The notes below the pieces were generated by a model. That model was not told the DNA's origin and did no database searches. It worked only from the letters and a program-made list of their open reading frames with translations. This document shows, in pieces, positions 27,037-35,094 of a DNA stretch of 64,000 nt. Position 1 is the first letter of the stretch; the number at the start of each line of letters is the position of its first letter. The translations under genes were made by a program, and so were the position numbers. This stretch comes from an uncultured Jannaschia sp. (lineage in GTDB: Bacteria > Pseudomonadota > Alphaproteobacteria > Rhodobacterales > Rhodobacteraceae), in NCBI GenBank assembly GCA_947494145.1, contig CANLTZ010000001.1:124001-188000 (forward strand), written 5' to 3'.

Positions 27037-28127
27037 TCCGCTACGGCCTGATCGGCGCTGGCATGATGGGGCAGGAGCATATCCGCAACATCAACCTGCT
27101 CGCCGATGCCCGCGTCACCGCCGTGGCCGACCCCGATGCACGTATGCGCGAGCTGAGCCTCGCTACGGCGGAAAGCGCCAAGGGCTATCTGTCGGTCGAC
27201 GACCTGGTGGGCGAGGATGCCTGCGACATCTATCTGATCGCCGCGCCCAACGACCTGCATGCAGGGCTGCTGCAACAGCTTATGGCGACGGACAAACCCA
27301 TCCTGGTGGAAAAGCCGCTCGCCACGACGTCGGCGGCCTGCCGCGACCTGCTGAACATGGCCAAGGGGCGCAAGGCGCCCATCTGGGTCGCCATGGAATA
27401 CCGCTACATGCCGCCCATCCAGCGGCTTTTGCAGGCGATTGACCAGGGCGCCACGGGCGATCCGCGGATGGTGTCGATCCGCGAACACCGCTTTCCTTTT
27501 TTGCCTAAAGTGGACGATTGGAACCGCTTCAACGCCCGCACCGGCGGCACGCTGGTCGAAAAATGCTGCCACTTCTGGGACTTGATGCGGCTGATCCTGA
27601 AATCGGACCCTGTGCGCGTCTATGCCAGCGCGGGCGTGGATGTGAACCACCGGGATGAACGCTATGCGGGCGGCATACCCGATATCGTAGATAATGCCTA
27701 TGTCATCGTCGATTTCGCCAATGGGACCAGGGGTATGCTGGATCTGTGCATGTTTGCCGAAGGTTCCCACTGGCAGGAATTCGTGGCGGTGACGGGCCCC
27801 AAGGCACGCTGCGATGCGCTCATCCCGGGGCCCGCGCGCTTCGCACCCGATGGCGCCCCGCGGGAGGCTGAGTTCGTCACCTCCATCCGCGCGCTCAAAC
27901 AGGAAGTCCGCGAAATCGTCCACACCCCGCCCGAATTGCTTCTGGCGGGCGACCACCACGGTTCCACCTTCTACCAACACAAGCGCTTCCTCGACTTGGT
28001 CCGGGCGGGCAAGGGCACGCCCGAAGTCACGCTTGAAGACGGCTATTGGTCCGTTCTGGTGGGCGAAGCCGCCGAAGAATCCGCCCGCTCCGGCCAGGCG
28101 ATTTCGCTTGTGGGAAGGGGTCCCTGA
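27033..28127 (+). CDS. Gfo/Idh/MocA-family NAD-binding protein
   Basis: A 364-residue two-domain protein. The N-terminal Rossmann fold has GLIGAGMMGQEH, and the family EKP motif is in ILVEKPLA. The C-terminal domain carries GGTLVEKCCHFWDLMRLI with the conserved His. Members are sugar dehydrogenases, but some are NAD-dependent glycoside hydrolases (GH109, and the GH188 sulfoquinovosidases). Given the kinase, aldolase and isomerase alongside, a glycosidase role releasing the free sugar is a real option and would explain why no other glycosidase is in this operon. Confidence 0.85.
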   Translation: MIRYGLIGAGMMGQEHIRNINLLADARVTAVADPDARMRELSLATAESAKGYLSVDDLVGEDACDIYLIAAPNDLHAGLLQQLMATDKPILVEKPLATTSAACRDLLNMAKGRKAPIWVAMEYRYMPPIQRLLQAIDQGATGDPRMVSIREHRFPFLPKVDDWNRFNARTGGTLVEKCCHFWDLMRLILKSDPVRVYASAGVDVNHRDERYAGGIPDIVDNAYVIVDFANGTRGMLDLCMFAEGSHWQEFVAVTGPKARCDALIPGPARFAPDGAPREAEFVTSIRALKQEVREIVHTPPELLLAGDHHGSTFYQHKRFLDLVRAGKGTPEVTLEDGYWSVLVGEAAEESARSGQAISLVGRGP

Positions 28128-28130
28128 TGG

Positions 28131-28152
28131 CTTCTTCCTGGCATAAATATCC
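28131..28152 (+). repeat. Dispersed gene-end element, copy E (diverged)
   Basis: CTTCTTCCTGGCATAAATAT followed by CC lies 4 nt past the stop of the Gfo/Idh gene, in the same orientation to its gene as copies A, B and F. It differs from them at several positions and has no adjoining hairpin. Confidence 0.55.
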
Positions 28153-28209
28153 AATGGCGCAACATGGCGGCAGGCTCGACCGGTGGGCTCTGACCGGAAA
28201 GGTGGCCCC

Positions 28210-29112
28210 ATGATCCTGATCACCGAATTCATGGATGAAACCTGGGTCGATTGGCTGCGCGCGCGCGCCGACCTCACCTACGAGCCTGACCTGCCCGATC
28301 GCCCCGACGACCTGGCACGCCTGGCATCGGGCGCGCAGGCCCTCATCGTGCGCAATCGCACGCAGGTGCGCGGCGCGCTGCTCGGCGCGGGCTTTGGCTG
28401 CGTGGGGCGGCTGGGCGTGGGCCTCGACAATATCGACCTGGACGGCTGCCGCGACAGAGGCATTGCCGTCTATCCGGCCACGGGGGCCAACACCTTGTCA
28501 GTGGCAGAATACGTGATCACGACGGCGGCGCTTCTGCTGCGCGGCGCCTATCTCATGCGCCACGAGATGGAAGCGGGTGCCTGGCCCCGCGGCCCTGCGG
28601 GCCAGGGGCGAGAGATCGCGGGCAAGGTGCTGGGCCTGATCGGCTACGGAGAAATCGCGCGCAAAAGCGCAGCGCTGGGCCGGGCGCTCGGGATGGAGGT
28701 CATGGCCGCCGACCCCTATGCCACGGATTTCGACGGCGCGCGGCCTGCCAGTGTCGAAGAGGTCTTCGCCCAGGCCGATATCCTTTCGCTCCACGTGCCC
28801 CTGACCGATGAGACGCGGCGCATGGTCGATGCTGCGGCCTTGGCGCGGATGAAACCCGGCTCGGTCCTGGTGAACGCGGCGCGGGGCGGCGTGGTGGATG
28901 AGGCCGCGCTGGCGACCGCCCTGCAATCGGGGCATCTGGGGGGCGCCGCGCTCGATACGTTCGAGGCGGAGCCCTTGGGCACCGACCATGTCTTCGCCGG
29001 CGTGCCCAACTTGATTTTGACGCCTCATATCGGCGGCGTGACCGCCGAAGCCAATGCCCGCGTCTCCGAGATGACGGCCCGCAGCGTGGCGCGTCATCTG
29101 GGGTTGACATGA
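28210..29112 (+). CDS. D-2-hydroxyacid dehydrogenase (3-phosphoglycerate dehydrogenase-like)
   Basis: A 300-residue NAD-dependent dehydrogenase. The Rossmann turn is GLIGYGEIAR, the substrate Arg is in NAARGGVVDEAAL, the Glu is in FEAEPL and the catalytic His is in LTPHIGG. It starts at ATG 28210 behind AAAGGTGG; an in-frame ATG at 28183 has no site. It would oxidise or reduce a 2-hydroxy/2-oxo acid. In this operon the acid may be a product of the aldehyde formed by the aldolase, but no substrate can be assigned. Confidence 0.88.
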   Translation: MILITEFMDETWVDWLRARADLTYEPDLPDRPDDLARLASGAQALIVRNRTQVRGALLGAGFGCVGRLGVGLDNIDLDGCRDRGIAVYPATGANTLSVAEYVITTAALLLRGAYLMRHEMEAGAWPRGPAGQGREIAGKVLGLIGYGEIARKSAALGRALGMEVMAADPYATDFDGARPASVEEVFAQADILSLHVPLTDETRRMVDAAALARMKPGSVLVNAARGGVVDEAALATALQSGHLGGAALDTFEAEPLGTDHVFAGVPNLILTPHIGGVTAEANARVSEMTARSVARHLGLT

Positions 29113-29173
29113 AGCGGGGGGCGCAGACGTCGCGGCAGCGTGGGCGCGTCGGGGTGCAGGCTTTTTTGGACAG

Positions 29174-29245
29174 CGATGCGCTTGCATCGTCTGGGGACGC
29201 CACGAGTCGAGAGGTCCTGAGGGGGCAATCTGCCCCTCAGGACCT
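29174..29245 (+). repeat. Two successive hairpins between dehydrogenase and mutarotase genes
   Basis: CGATGC-GCTT-GCATCG (29174-29189) is followed by a perfect 13-bp stem, AGGTCCTGAGGGG with CCCCTCAGGACCT (29212-29245, 8-nt loop). No T-run follows. They lie in the only long gap (235 bp) of the carbohydrate operon and could be a processing site, an attenuator or a terminator that separates two transcripts. Confidence 0.6.
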
Positions 29246-29347
29246 GTTCCAGCGTGCTGTCGCCCGAACCCGCCTCAAGGACAAGCGCGGCGAAGCCGCG
29301 TCGGCTGCGCCGATCCTTGACCCGGGCCCGGGCGACGGGGGGTGCCC

Positions 29348-30307
29348 ATGAGCGGGCTGCGGGATTGGTGGATCGAAGGGCACGGGCTGCGCGCGCGGTT
29401 CACCGATTGGGGGGCCGCCCTGATGGATTTGCGGTTGGACGGCCATGACGCGCCTTTGGTGTTGGGCTTTGACGACCCGAACCTCTATCCTGATCATTCG
29501 CGCTATTTCGGCGCCACAGCGGGGCGGTTTGCCAACCGGATCGGCGACGCGCGTTTCGCGTTGGACGGCGTAACATACCAGACGGATACGAATTTTCTGG
29601 GGCGCCATACCCTCCATGGGGGCAGCAAAGGGACGGGCAAGCGCGAATGGGAGATGCTGGACCATGAGGTCGATGCAATCCGCTTCGGGGTCCGCCTGGC
29701 CGATGGGGAGATGGGGTTTCCCGGTGCCATGCGGCTCGAGGCGCTATTTACCTGCGCGCCAGGTGCTTGCCTTCGCATCGACTACCGCGCCACTTGCGAC
29801 GCGCCCACGATCTGCAACCTGGCCCACCACAGCTATTGGTGCCTTGATGATACGGGCGATCTGGCACGCCACACCCTGAAGGTGGCGGCGGATCGCTATA
29901 CGCCCGTGGACGACGGCATGATCCCCACCGGCGTGGCCCCTGTGGATGGGACGCGCTTCGATTTCCGTGGCGGGCGGGCCTTGCCCGGTGAAGGGTTGCT
30001 GGATCACAATCTGTGCCTGTCCGATGCCCGCGTGGCGTTGCGCCCTGTGGGCGTGTTACTTTCTGACGCGAGCGGTGTGCAGATGGCGATCGCCACGACC
30101 GAGCCCGGCTTGCAGGTCTATGACGGCGCGAAGCTGGACGTGCACGCACCCGGCCTAGGCGGGCGGCGCTACGGCGCCCATGCGGGCGTCGCGCTGGAGC
30201 CGCAGATCTGGCCAGATGCGCCGAACCATGCCGATTTCCCCGACGCCACCTTGCGCCCGGGTGAGACTTACAGACAGACGACGACCTTCACCTTTTCGAA
30301 AGGATAG
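29348..30307 (+). CDS. Aldose 1-epimerase (mutarotase) family protein
   Basis: A 319-residue galactose-mutarotase-like beta-sandwich. Substrate-binding segments are AGRFANRI and HGGSKG. The catalytic His is in LAHHSYWCL and the catalytic Glu in VALEPQIWPDAPN. It interconverts alpha and beta anomers of a free sugar, which fits an operon that begins with sugar release and isomerisation. ATG 29348 follows GGGGGGT; the in-frame GTG two codons earlier is an alternative. The aldehyde dehydrogenase gene starts 4 nt after its stop. Confidence 0.88.
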   Translation: MSGLRDWWIEGHGLRARFTDWGAALMDLRLDGHDAPLVLGFDDPNLYPDHSRYFGATAGRFANRIGDARFALDGVTYQTDTNFLGRHTLHGGSKGTGKREWEMLDHEVDAIRFGVRLADGEMGFPGAMRLEALFTCAPGACLRIDYRATCDAPTICNLAHHSYWCLDDTGDLARHTLKVAADRYTPVDDGMIPTGVAPVDGTRFDFRGGRALPGEGLLDHNLCLSDARVALRPVGVLLSDASGVQMAIATTEPGLQVYDGAKLDVHAPGLGGRRYGAHAGVALEPQIWPDAPNHADFPDATLRPGETYRQTTTFTFSKG

Positions 30308-30311
30308 ACCG

Positions 30312-31769
30312 ATGCTCGACGGAACCGGCTTCAAGACCTGGATGCGGCAGGCCAACCTGATTGACGGCCAATGGGTGGGCGCTGATGGCGAGGCCACTAT
30401 CGACGTGAACAATCCGGCCACGGGCGATGTGATCGGCACGATCCCCAAATCCGGCCGGGCCGAGACCGAGCGCGCCATCGCCGCAGCTTCGGCGGCCTTT
30501 CCTGCTTTTCGCGACATGGCGCTGATGGAGCGCTGCAATCTGCTGTGGAAGCTGCACGATGCGCTGATGGACAACCAGGCCGATCTGGCCGAGTTGCTGA
30601 CCGTCGAGATGGGCAAGCCCCTGGCCGAGGCCAAGGGCGAGATCGCCATCGGCGCGCAATATGTCCGCTGGTTTGCCGAAGAAGCACGGCGCGCCAAGGG
30701 CGAAATCGTGCCCGCCGGTGTGAATGGCCGTCGCATTCTGGTGACGAAACACGCCGTTGGTGTGGTGGGCATGATCACGCCCTGGAATTTCCCTTCAAGT
30801 ATGCTGGCCCGCAAGATCGCGCCTGCCTTGGCGGCGGGTTGCACGGTGGTGGCCAAGCCCGCGACGATGACACCCTATTCCGGCCTGGCCTGGGGCGCGC
30901 TGGCCGAAGAGGTGGGCTATCCGAAGGGGGTTGTGAACATCCTGACCGGCTCAGCCCGGGACATCGCTGGCGCGATGATGGATGCGTTCGAGGTGCGGAA
31001 GGTGACGTTCACCGGCTCAACCGAGGTGGGCAAGGAGTTGATCCGCCAATCGGCGGATACGGTGAAGAAAGTGTCCATGGAACTGGGCGGCAACGCGCCC
31101 TTTGTGGTGTTCGACGATGCCGATCTGGAGCAGGCCGTGGAAGGCGCCATGGTGTCGAAATTCCGCAATGCGGGCCAGACCTGTGTCTGCGCCAATCGCA
31201 TTTATGTGCAGGCAGGGATCCACGACGCCTTCGTCAAGCGGCTGGTGGAGAAGACTGAAGCCATGAAGGTGGGCGACGGGCGCGAAGACGGGGTTGAGCA
31301 GGGCCCGATGATCGACATGGATGCCGTCGAGAAGGTTGAGGACTTCGTGGCCGACGCGAAGGACCAGGGCGGCGAAGTCGTGACCGGGGGCGCGCGGCAT
31401 GAGAAGGGTGGCACGTTTTTCCAGCCGACCGTGGTGACGGGTGCCACCCAGGCGATGAAATTCGCGACCGAGGAGATCTTTGGCCCCCTGGCCCCCGTCT
31501 TCAAATTCGAGACCGAGGAAGAGGCCATCGAGATGGCCAATGCCACGGTCTATGGGCTGGCCTGCTATGCCTATACGTCCGATCTGGGCCGGGCGTTTCG
31601 GCTGAATGAAGGGCTGCAATATGGGATGATCGGGATCAATTCGGGGCTGATCACCACCGTTGAGGCGCCCTTTGGAGGTGTGAAGGAAAGCGGCCTTGGC
31701 AAAGAGGGCGGGTCCCAGGGGTTGGAGGATTACCTGGAGACGAAATACGTCTGTATCGACGGAATTTGA
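30312..31769 (+). CDS. NAD(P)-dependent aldehyde dehydrogenase, succinate-semialdehyde dehydrogenase-like
   Basis: A 485-residue aldehyde dehydrogenase of the GabD branch. The catalytic Asn is in ITPWNFPSS, the general-base Glu in SMELGGNAP and the nucleophile Cys in AGQTCVCANR. The C-terminal EAPFGGVKESGLGKEGG is typical of SSADH. GabD-like enzymes also oxidise sulfolactaldehyde and other C3-C4 aldehydes. Here it probably oxidises the aldehyde made by the LacD-type aldolase. It is the last gene of the operon and is convergent with ogt. Confidence 0.9.
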   Translation: MLDGTGFKTWMRQANLIDGQWVGADGEATIDVNNPATGDVIGTIPKSGRAETERAIAAASAAFPAFRDMALMERCNLLWKLHDALMDNQADLAELLTVEMGKPLAEAKGEIAIGAQYVRWFAEEARRAKGEIVPAGVNGRRILVTKHAVGVVGMITPWNFPSSMLARKIAPALAAGCTVVAKPATMTPYSGLAWGALAEEVGYPKGVVNILTGSARDIAGAMMDAFEVRKVTFTGSTEVGKELIRQSADTVKKVSMELGGNAPFVVFDDADLEQAVEGAMVSKFRNAGQTCVCANRIYVQAGIHDAFVKRLVEKTEAMKVGDGREDGVEQGPMIDMDAVEKVEDFVADAKDQGGEVVTGGARHEKGGTFFQPTVVTGATQAMKFATEEIFGPLAPVFKFETEEEAIEMANATVYGLACYAYTSDLGRAFRLNEGLQYGMIGINSGLITTVEAPFGGVKESGLGKEGGSQGLEDYLETKYVCIDGI

Positions 31770-31789
31770 CTGGGTCTTTTGCGGTAAGG

Positions 31790-31835
31790 CCGGGGGCGCT
31801 GCCCCCGGACCCCCGGAGTATTTTTGCCAGGATGA
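31790..31835 (-). repeat. Dispersed gene-end element, copy F (hairpin plus conserved tail)
   Basis: CCGGGGGC-GCT-GCCCCCGG (31790-31808) is followed by GGAGTATTTTTGCCAGGATG (31815-31834). On the minus strand it begins 4 nt past the ogt stop, in the order stop, tail, hairpin. The hairpin may also end the SSADH transcript arriving from the other side. Confidence 0.7.
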
Positions 31836-31839
31836 AAAG

Positions 31840-32334
31840 CTACAGCAGGCGCGGCGTGTGGGCGTGGGCGCCTTCGATTTCGAGCAGTCGGCGCTTGACG
31901 GCCAAGCTGCCGGAGAAGCCGCCCAGCGAGCCATCGGCGGCGATGACCCGGTGGCAGGGGATAATCAGCGGGATGGGGTTGCGCCCATTGGCTAGGCCCA
32001 CCGCGCGCATGGCACCCGGTTGGCCGATTTTGCGAGCGATGTCGCCATAGCTGCGGGTTTGGCCGCGTGGGATGGCCTGGAGCGCGCGCCAGACCCTTTG
32101 CTGGAAATCGGTTCCTTTGGGGGCAAGGGGCAGGTCGAAGTCGTCGCGCTTGCCTGCCAGGTAGTCGGCGATTTGCGCGGCGGCGTCGCGCCAGTCATCG
32201 GGGCTTTCGCGCCAATCGGGATCCGGGGCCTGCAAGCCCGTGTCATCTGGTAGGCGCAGATGGGTAATCGTGCCGCCGCTGCCTGCAACCAGGACGTGGC
32301 CGATGGCGGTTTCTATGCGGGCGAATGTGATCAC
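31840..32334 (-). CDS. ogt: Methylated-DNA--protein-cysteine methyltransferase
   Basis: A 164-residue suicide DNA-repair protein that removes alkyl groups from O6-alkylguanine. The acceptor Cys is in PLIIPCHRVI (about C127), followed by GGFSG. The helix-turn-helix segment QQRVWRALQAIPRGQTRSYG precedes it. No Ada domain is fused. Its start overlaps the stop of the 2-hydroxyacid dehydrogenase gene (ATGA), so it shares a transcript with that gene, csaA, proC and the YbjN gene. Confidence 0.94.
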   Translation of the reverse strand: MITFARIETAIGHVLVAGSGGTITHLRLPDDTGLQAPDPDWRESPDDWRDAAAQIADYLAGKRDDFDLPLAPKGTDFQQRVWRALQAIPRGQTRSYGDIARKIGQPGAMRAVGLANGRNPIPLIIPCHRVIAADGSLGGFSGSLAVKRRLLEIEGAHAHTPRLL

Positions 32335-33272
32335 ACGGGGTTCGGCGGTGTGCGGCCCTCGGCAATGGCGATGGCATTGTCGAGCGCTATGCGGCCCATA
32401 TCTTCCCGCACCTCTAGCGCCGCAGTGCCCAGGTGGGGCAGCAGCGTGACGTTTTCCATTGCCTTCAGCGCGTCCGGCACATGGGGTTCGTGTTCATAGA
32501 CATCGAGGCCCGCGCCGCCGATCTGACCCGCTTGCAGGGCCTCGATCAGCGCAGCTTCGTCTACCACATCGCCGCGGGCCACGTTGACCAGTATGCCATG
32601 GGGGCGCATGGCAGCCAGCTCAGCCGCGCCCAGGATGTGCCGTGTCTCGGGTGCGGCGGCCACGGTGACCACGACGATATCAGCTGCCGCGCAGACGTCG
32701 GAGACGGATCCCATTCGCGTCGCGCCCTCCACCGCTTTCTCAGAGCGGTTGTAGAACACGACTTCCATCCCGAAGCCCGCGCGGCAGCGCTGCCCGACGG
32801 CCTGCCCGATACGTCCCATTCCAATGATGCCCACGGTCTTGCCCGTGACGTGCAACCCCAGCATCTGCACCGGGTGCCAGCCTTGCCAATCGCCCGCCCG
32901 CACCAGCCGTTCGCCTTCGCCCGCGCGCCGGGCCGTCATCAGCATCAGCGTCAGGGCAATATCCGCCGTGGCATCGGTGACCGCGCCCGGCGTGTTGGTC
33001 ACCGCCAACCCGGCAGCGCGGGCGGCGGACATGTCGATATGGTTGTAGCCCACCCCGAAATTGGCCAGGCCGCGGGCGCGGATGTTGCCCGTATAGGCCT
33101 CGGCCCCGAAGGCATCGCCCAAGGTCGGCAGGATGACGTCATAGTCGCGCAAGGCGGCCTGGCATTCCGCCAGGTCCATGGGCTGTGTCGTGTCGCGGCA
33201 GGTTACGTCGAAACGGGCGCGCGCGGCGTCCATGATGCTATCGGGCAAGGCGCGGGACACGAGCAGTTTCAA
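32331..33272 (-). CDS. D-2-hydroxyacid dehydrogenase, glyoxylate/hydroxypyruvate reductase-like
   Basis: A 313-residue NAD(P)-dependent dehydrogenase. The Rossmann turn is GIIGMGRIGQAVG, the Arg is in NVARGDVVDEAAL, the Glu in YEHEP and the His in LLPHLG. The N-terminal FGVGYNHIDM and NTPGAVTDATAD fit the GhrB/glyoxylate reductase branch. It is distinct from the enzyme at 28210 in sequence and context. It lies between ogt and csaA with 4-nt overlaps on both sides. Confidence 0.9.
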   Translation of the reverse strand: MKLLVSRALPDSIMDAARARFDVTCRDTTQPMDLAECQAALRDYDVILPTLGDAFGAEAYTGNIRARGLANFGVGYNHIDMSAARAAGLAVTNTPGAVTDATADIALTLMLMTARRAGEGERLVRAGDWQGWHPVQMLGLHVTGKTVGIIGMGRIGQAVGQRCRAGFGMEVVFYNRSEKAVEGATRMGSVSDVCAAADIVVVTVAAAPETRHILGAAELAAMRPHGILVNVARGDVVDEAALIEALQAGQIGGAGLDVYEHEPHVPDALKAMENVTLLPHLGTAALEVREDMGRIALDNAIAIAEGRTPPNPV

Positions 33273-33604
33273 TGCATCCGTCCACCATCGGGCACGTCTT
33301 GATCGGGGCGCAGCAGCACGACTTCGCCATCGGCATCGGGCAGGCCCAGCACCAGCACTTCGGACATAAACTTGCCGATCTGGCGGGGTGGGAAGTTGAC
33401 CACGGCCACCACTTGGCGGCCCACCAGGGTTTCGGGCGTGTAGTGTTTCGTGACCTGGGCGGAGGTCTTGCGTTCACCCAGCTCACCGCCGAAATCGACC
33501 CACATCTTGATTGCGGGTTTGCGGGCCTCGGGGTAGGGCTCGGCCCGTGTGACGCGGCCCACGCGGATATCGACCTTCAGGAAATCATCGAAGCTGAGGC
33601 TCAT
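33269..33604 (-). CDS. csaA: CsaA-type tRNA-binding domain protein
   Basis: A 111-residue single OB-fold protein of the tRNA-binding (EMAP/CsaA) class, beginning FDDFLKVDIRVGRV, with VNFPPRQIGKFMSEVLVLG near the end. CsaA proteins bind tRNA or act as export-related chaperones. The length is that of stand-alone CsaA. It sits between proC and the dehydrogenase gene with 4-nt overlaps. Confidence 0.9.
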   Translation of the reverse strand: MSLSFDDFLKVDIRVGRVTRAEPYPEARKPAIKMWVDFGGELGERKTSAQVTKHYTPETLVGRQVVAVVNFPPRQIGKFMSEVLVLGLPDADGEVVLLRPDQDVPDGGRMH

Positions 33605-34407
33605 CCCCGAAGCTCCCTCGAGCGGTGTGTGGCGGCGGCAACGGTGCGCGCGATCAGGTCCGGCAACTCGGGCATCAGCACGTCCAGCCCCGCTTGCGTC
33701 GTGCCGCCGGGGGAGGTGACGTTGATGCGCAAGGTGGCAGGGTCTTCGCCCGCCATGGCCAGCGCGCCTGCCCCCGCCACGGTGGCCCGCGCGAGCCGGG
33801 CCGACAGGTCGGGGGCCAGGCCCTGGGCGACGCCCGCGGCTGTCATCGTCTCGATCAAATGGAAGACATAGGCCGGGCCGGACCCCGATAGGCCCGTGAC
33901 TGCATCCATCTGGTTTTCGTGGTCTAGGTGCACGACCTCGCCCACCGCGGCCAACAGGCCATGGGCTAAGTTCATATCCGCCGTATCCGTGGCAGCATTG
34001 CCGATCAGCGCCGTGATGCCGCGGCCAATGGCGGCGGGGGTGTTGGGCATGGCGCGGACCAGGCGGATACCGCCCAACGCGGCCTCATAGGCGGCGATGG
34101 GGGTGCCCGCGGCGACCGTGACGAAGAGCGTGTCGCCCAGGCCCCGTAGAGCGGGTAGGGCGTCGCCCATCATCTGCGGCTTCACCGCAATCAGCGTGAC
34201 GGCGGGCGCGGGCGGCAAGGCGCCCCCGATCTGCACGCCCGTGCCGCGCAGCCAATCGCTCGGGGCGGGGTCGATGACGTGGACGGCGTTGGCGGGCAGG
34301 CCGTCTTCCAGCCAGCCGGCCAACAGGGCGGAGCCCATCTTGCCACAGCCCAGCAGCACGATCCCGCGCTGGGCCAGGGCGGACCAGTTGGGCTCAGGCG
34401 TGACCAT
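33601..34407 (-). CDS. proC: Pyrroline-5-carboxylate reductase
   Basis: A 268-residue enzyme for the last step of proline synthesis. The Rossmann start is VLLGCGKMGSALLAGWL; AVKPQ, RAMPNTPAAIG and the C-terminal signature TSPGGTTQAGL are present. Start ATG 34407 lies inside the end of the YbjN gene (14-nt overlap). A longer frame to 34551 would run through that gene and is rejected. The YbjN-proC pairing is common in alphaproteobacteria. Confidence 0.94.
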   Translation of the reverse strand: MVTPEPNWSALAQRGIVLLGCGKMGSALLAGWLEDGLPANAVHVIDPAPSDWLRGTGVQIGGALPPAPAVTLIAVKPQMMGDALPALRGLGDTLFVTVAAGTPIAAYEAALGGIRLVRAMPNTPAAIGRGITALIGNAATDTADMNLAHGLLAAVGEVVHLDHENQMDAVTGLSGSGPAYVFHLIETMTAAGVAQGLAPDLSARLARATVAGAGALAMAGEDPATLRINVTSPGGTTQAGLDVLMPELPDLIARTVAAATHRSRELRG

Positions 34408-34900
34408 AGGCCTCGGCCATGGCGACCTGCATCGCGTCGCTTGCACTGCGCCCACCCCAGCAGACCAGTTGGAACGCGGGGTAGTACCGTTCGCCCGCCA
34501 GAATGGCTTCGGCCACCATGTGGTTGATCTGATCCATCTGCGCGCAGGCACCGCCCGCCAGGACCAAGCCGTAGCGATAGACCATCATCTTCTGGTCCGT
34601 CCAATAGCTGAAACTGCCCGCCCAGCATTGGTCATTGGCCAGGTTCAGGACCTCGTAAAGCCCCGGCAGCGCGTCCGTCGGCGGCTCCATCTCGAAGCAG
34701 CAGATCAGCCGCAGGGTTTCGTCGGTTTCCGACCAGGCCAGCGTGACGGAATAGCTGCGCCATTGCCCTTCCACCACCATGGCGATCTGGTCTTCGCCCA
34801 CGCGGTCGAAATCCCAATCGTGGGTCTGCGCTACTGTTTCCACCAAATCAATGGGGTGGAGATCGCCTGTCTCGGAGAACTGCTGCCTCTGATAGAGCAT
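34394..34900 (-). CDS. YbjN domain-containing protein
   Basis: A 168-residue soluble protein with the YbjN fold pattern (type III secretion chaperone-like): an N-terminal helix, an IAMVVEGQWRSYSVTLAW beta segment, LRLICCFEMEPP, a long helix from LPGLYEVLNLAND, and SYWTDQKMMVYRYGLVLA. The molecular role of the family is unclear. It is the first gene of the proC-csaA-ogt transcript, and its promoter must lie in the 190 bp before 35095. Confidence 0.85.
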   Translation of the reverse strand: MLYQRQQFSETGDLHPIDLVETVAQTHDWDFDRVGEDQIAMVVEGQWRSYSVTLAWSETDETLRLICCFEMEPPTDALPGLYEVLNLANDQCWAGSFSYWTDQKMMVYRYGLVLAGGACAQMDQINHMVAEAILAGERYYPAFQLVCWGGRSASDAMQVAMAEAYGHA

Positions 34901-35094
34901 GGGTGTTGCCTTCTGCTCGGGTAATATAAATTGGGGGACGGACGAGGACTATGTTTCCTATACCCGACCCCATACCAGATATGGTGGAGCGCCCATGCAG
35001 GCCTGTAAAGGCCCGATCGCGTCCTATCCACAAGTTTGACGCAGCGGAGCCTCACGGGCACGTGACGAAACGTCGGCCGCTGGCATGGTATCGA

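Noticed and set aside
29109-29351. An 80-residue frame with an ATGA overlap to the 2-hydroxyacid dehydrogenase gene
   Set aside because: It reads straight through two strong hairpins, is of low complexity, and has no ribosome site. It is more likely untranslated sequence.
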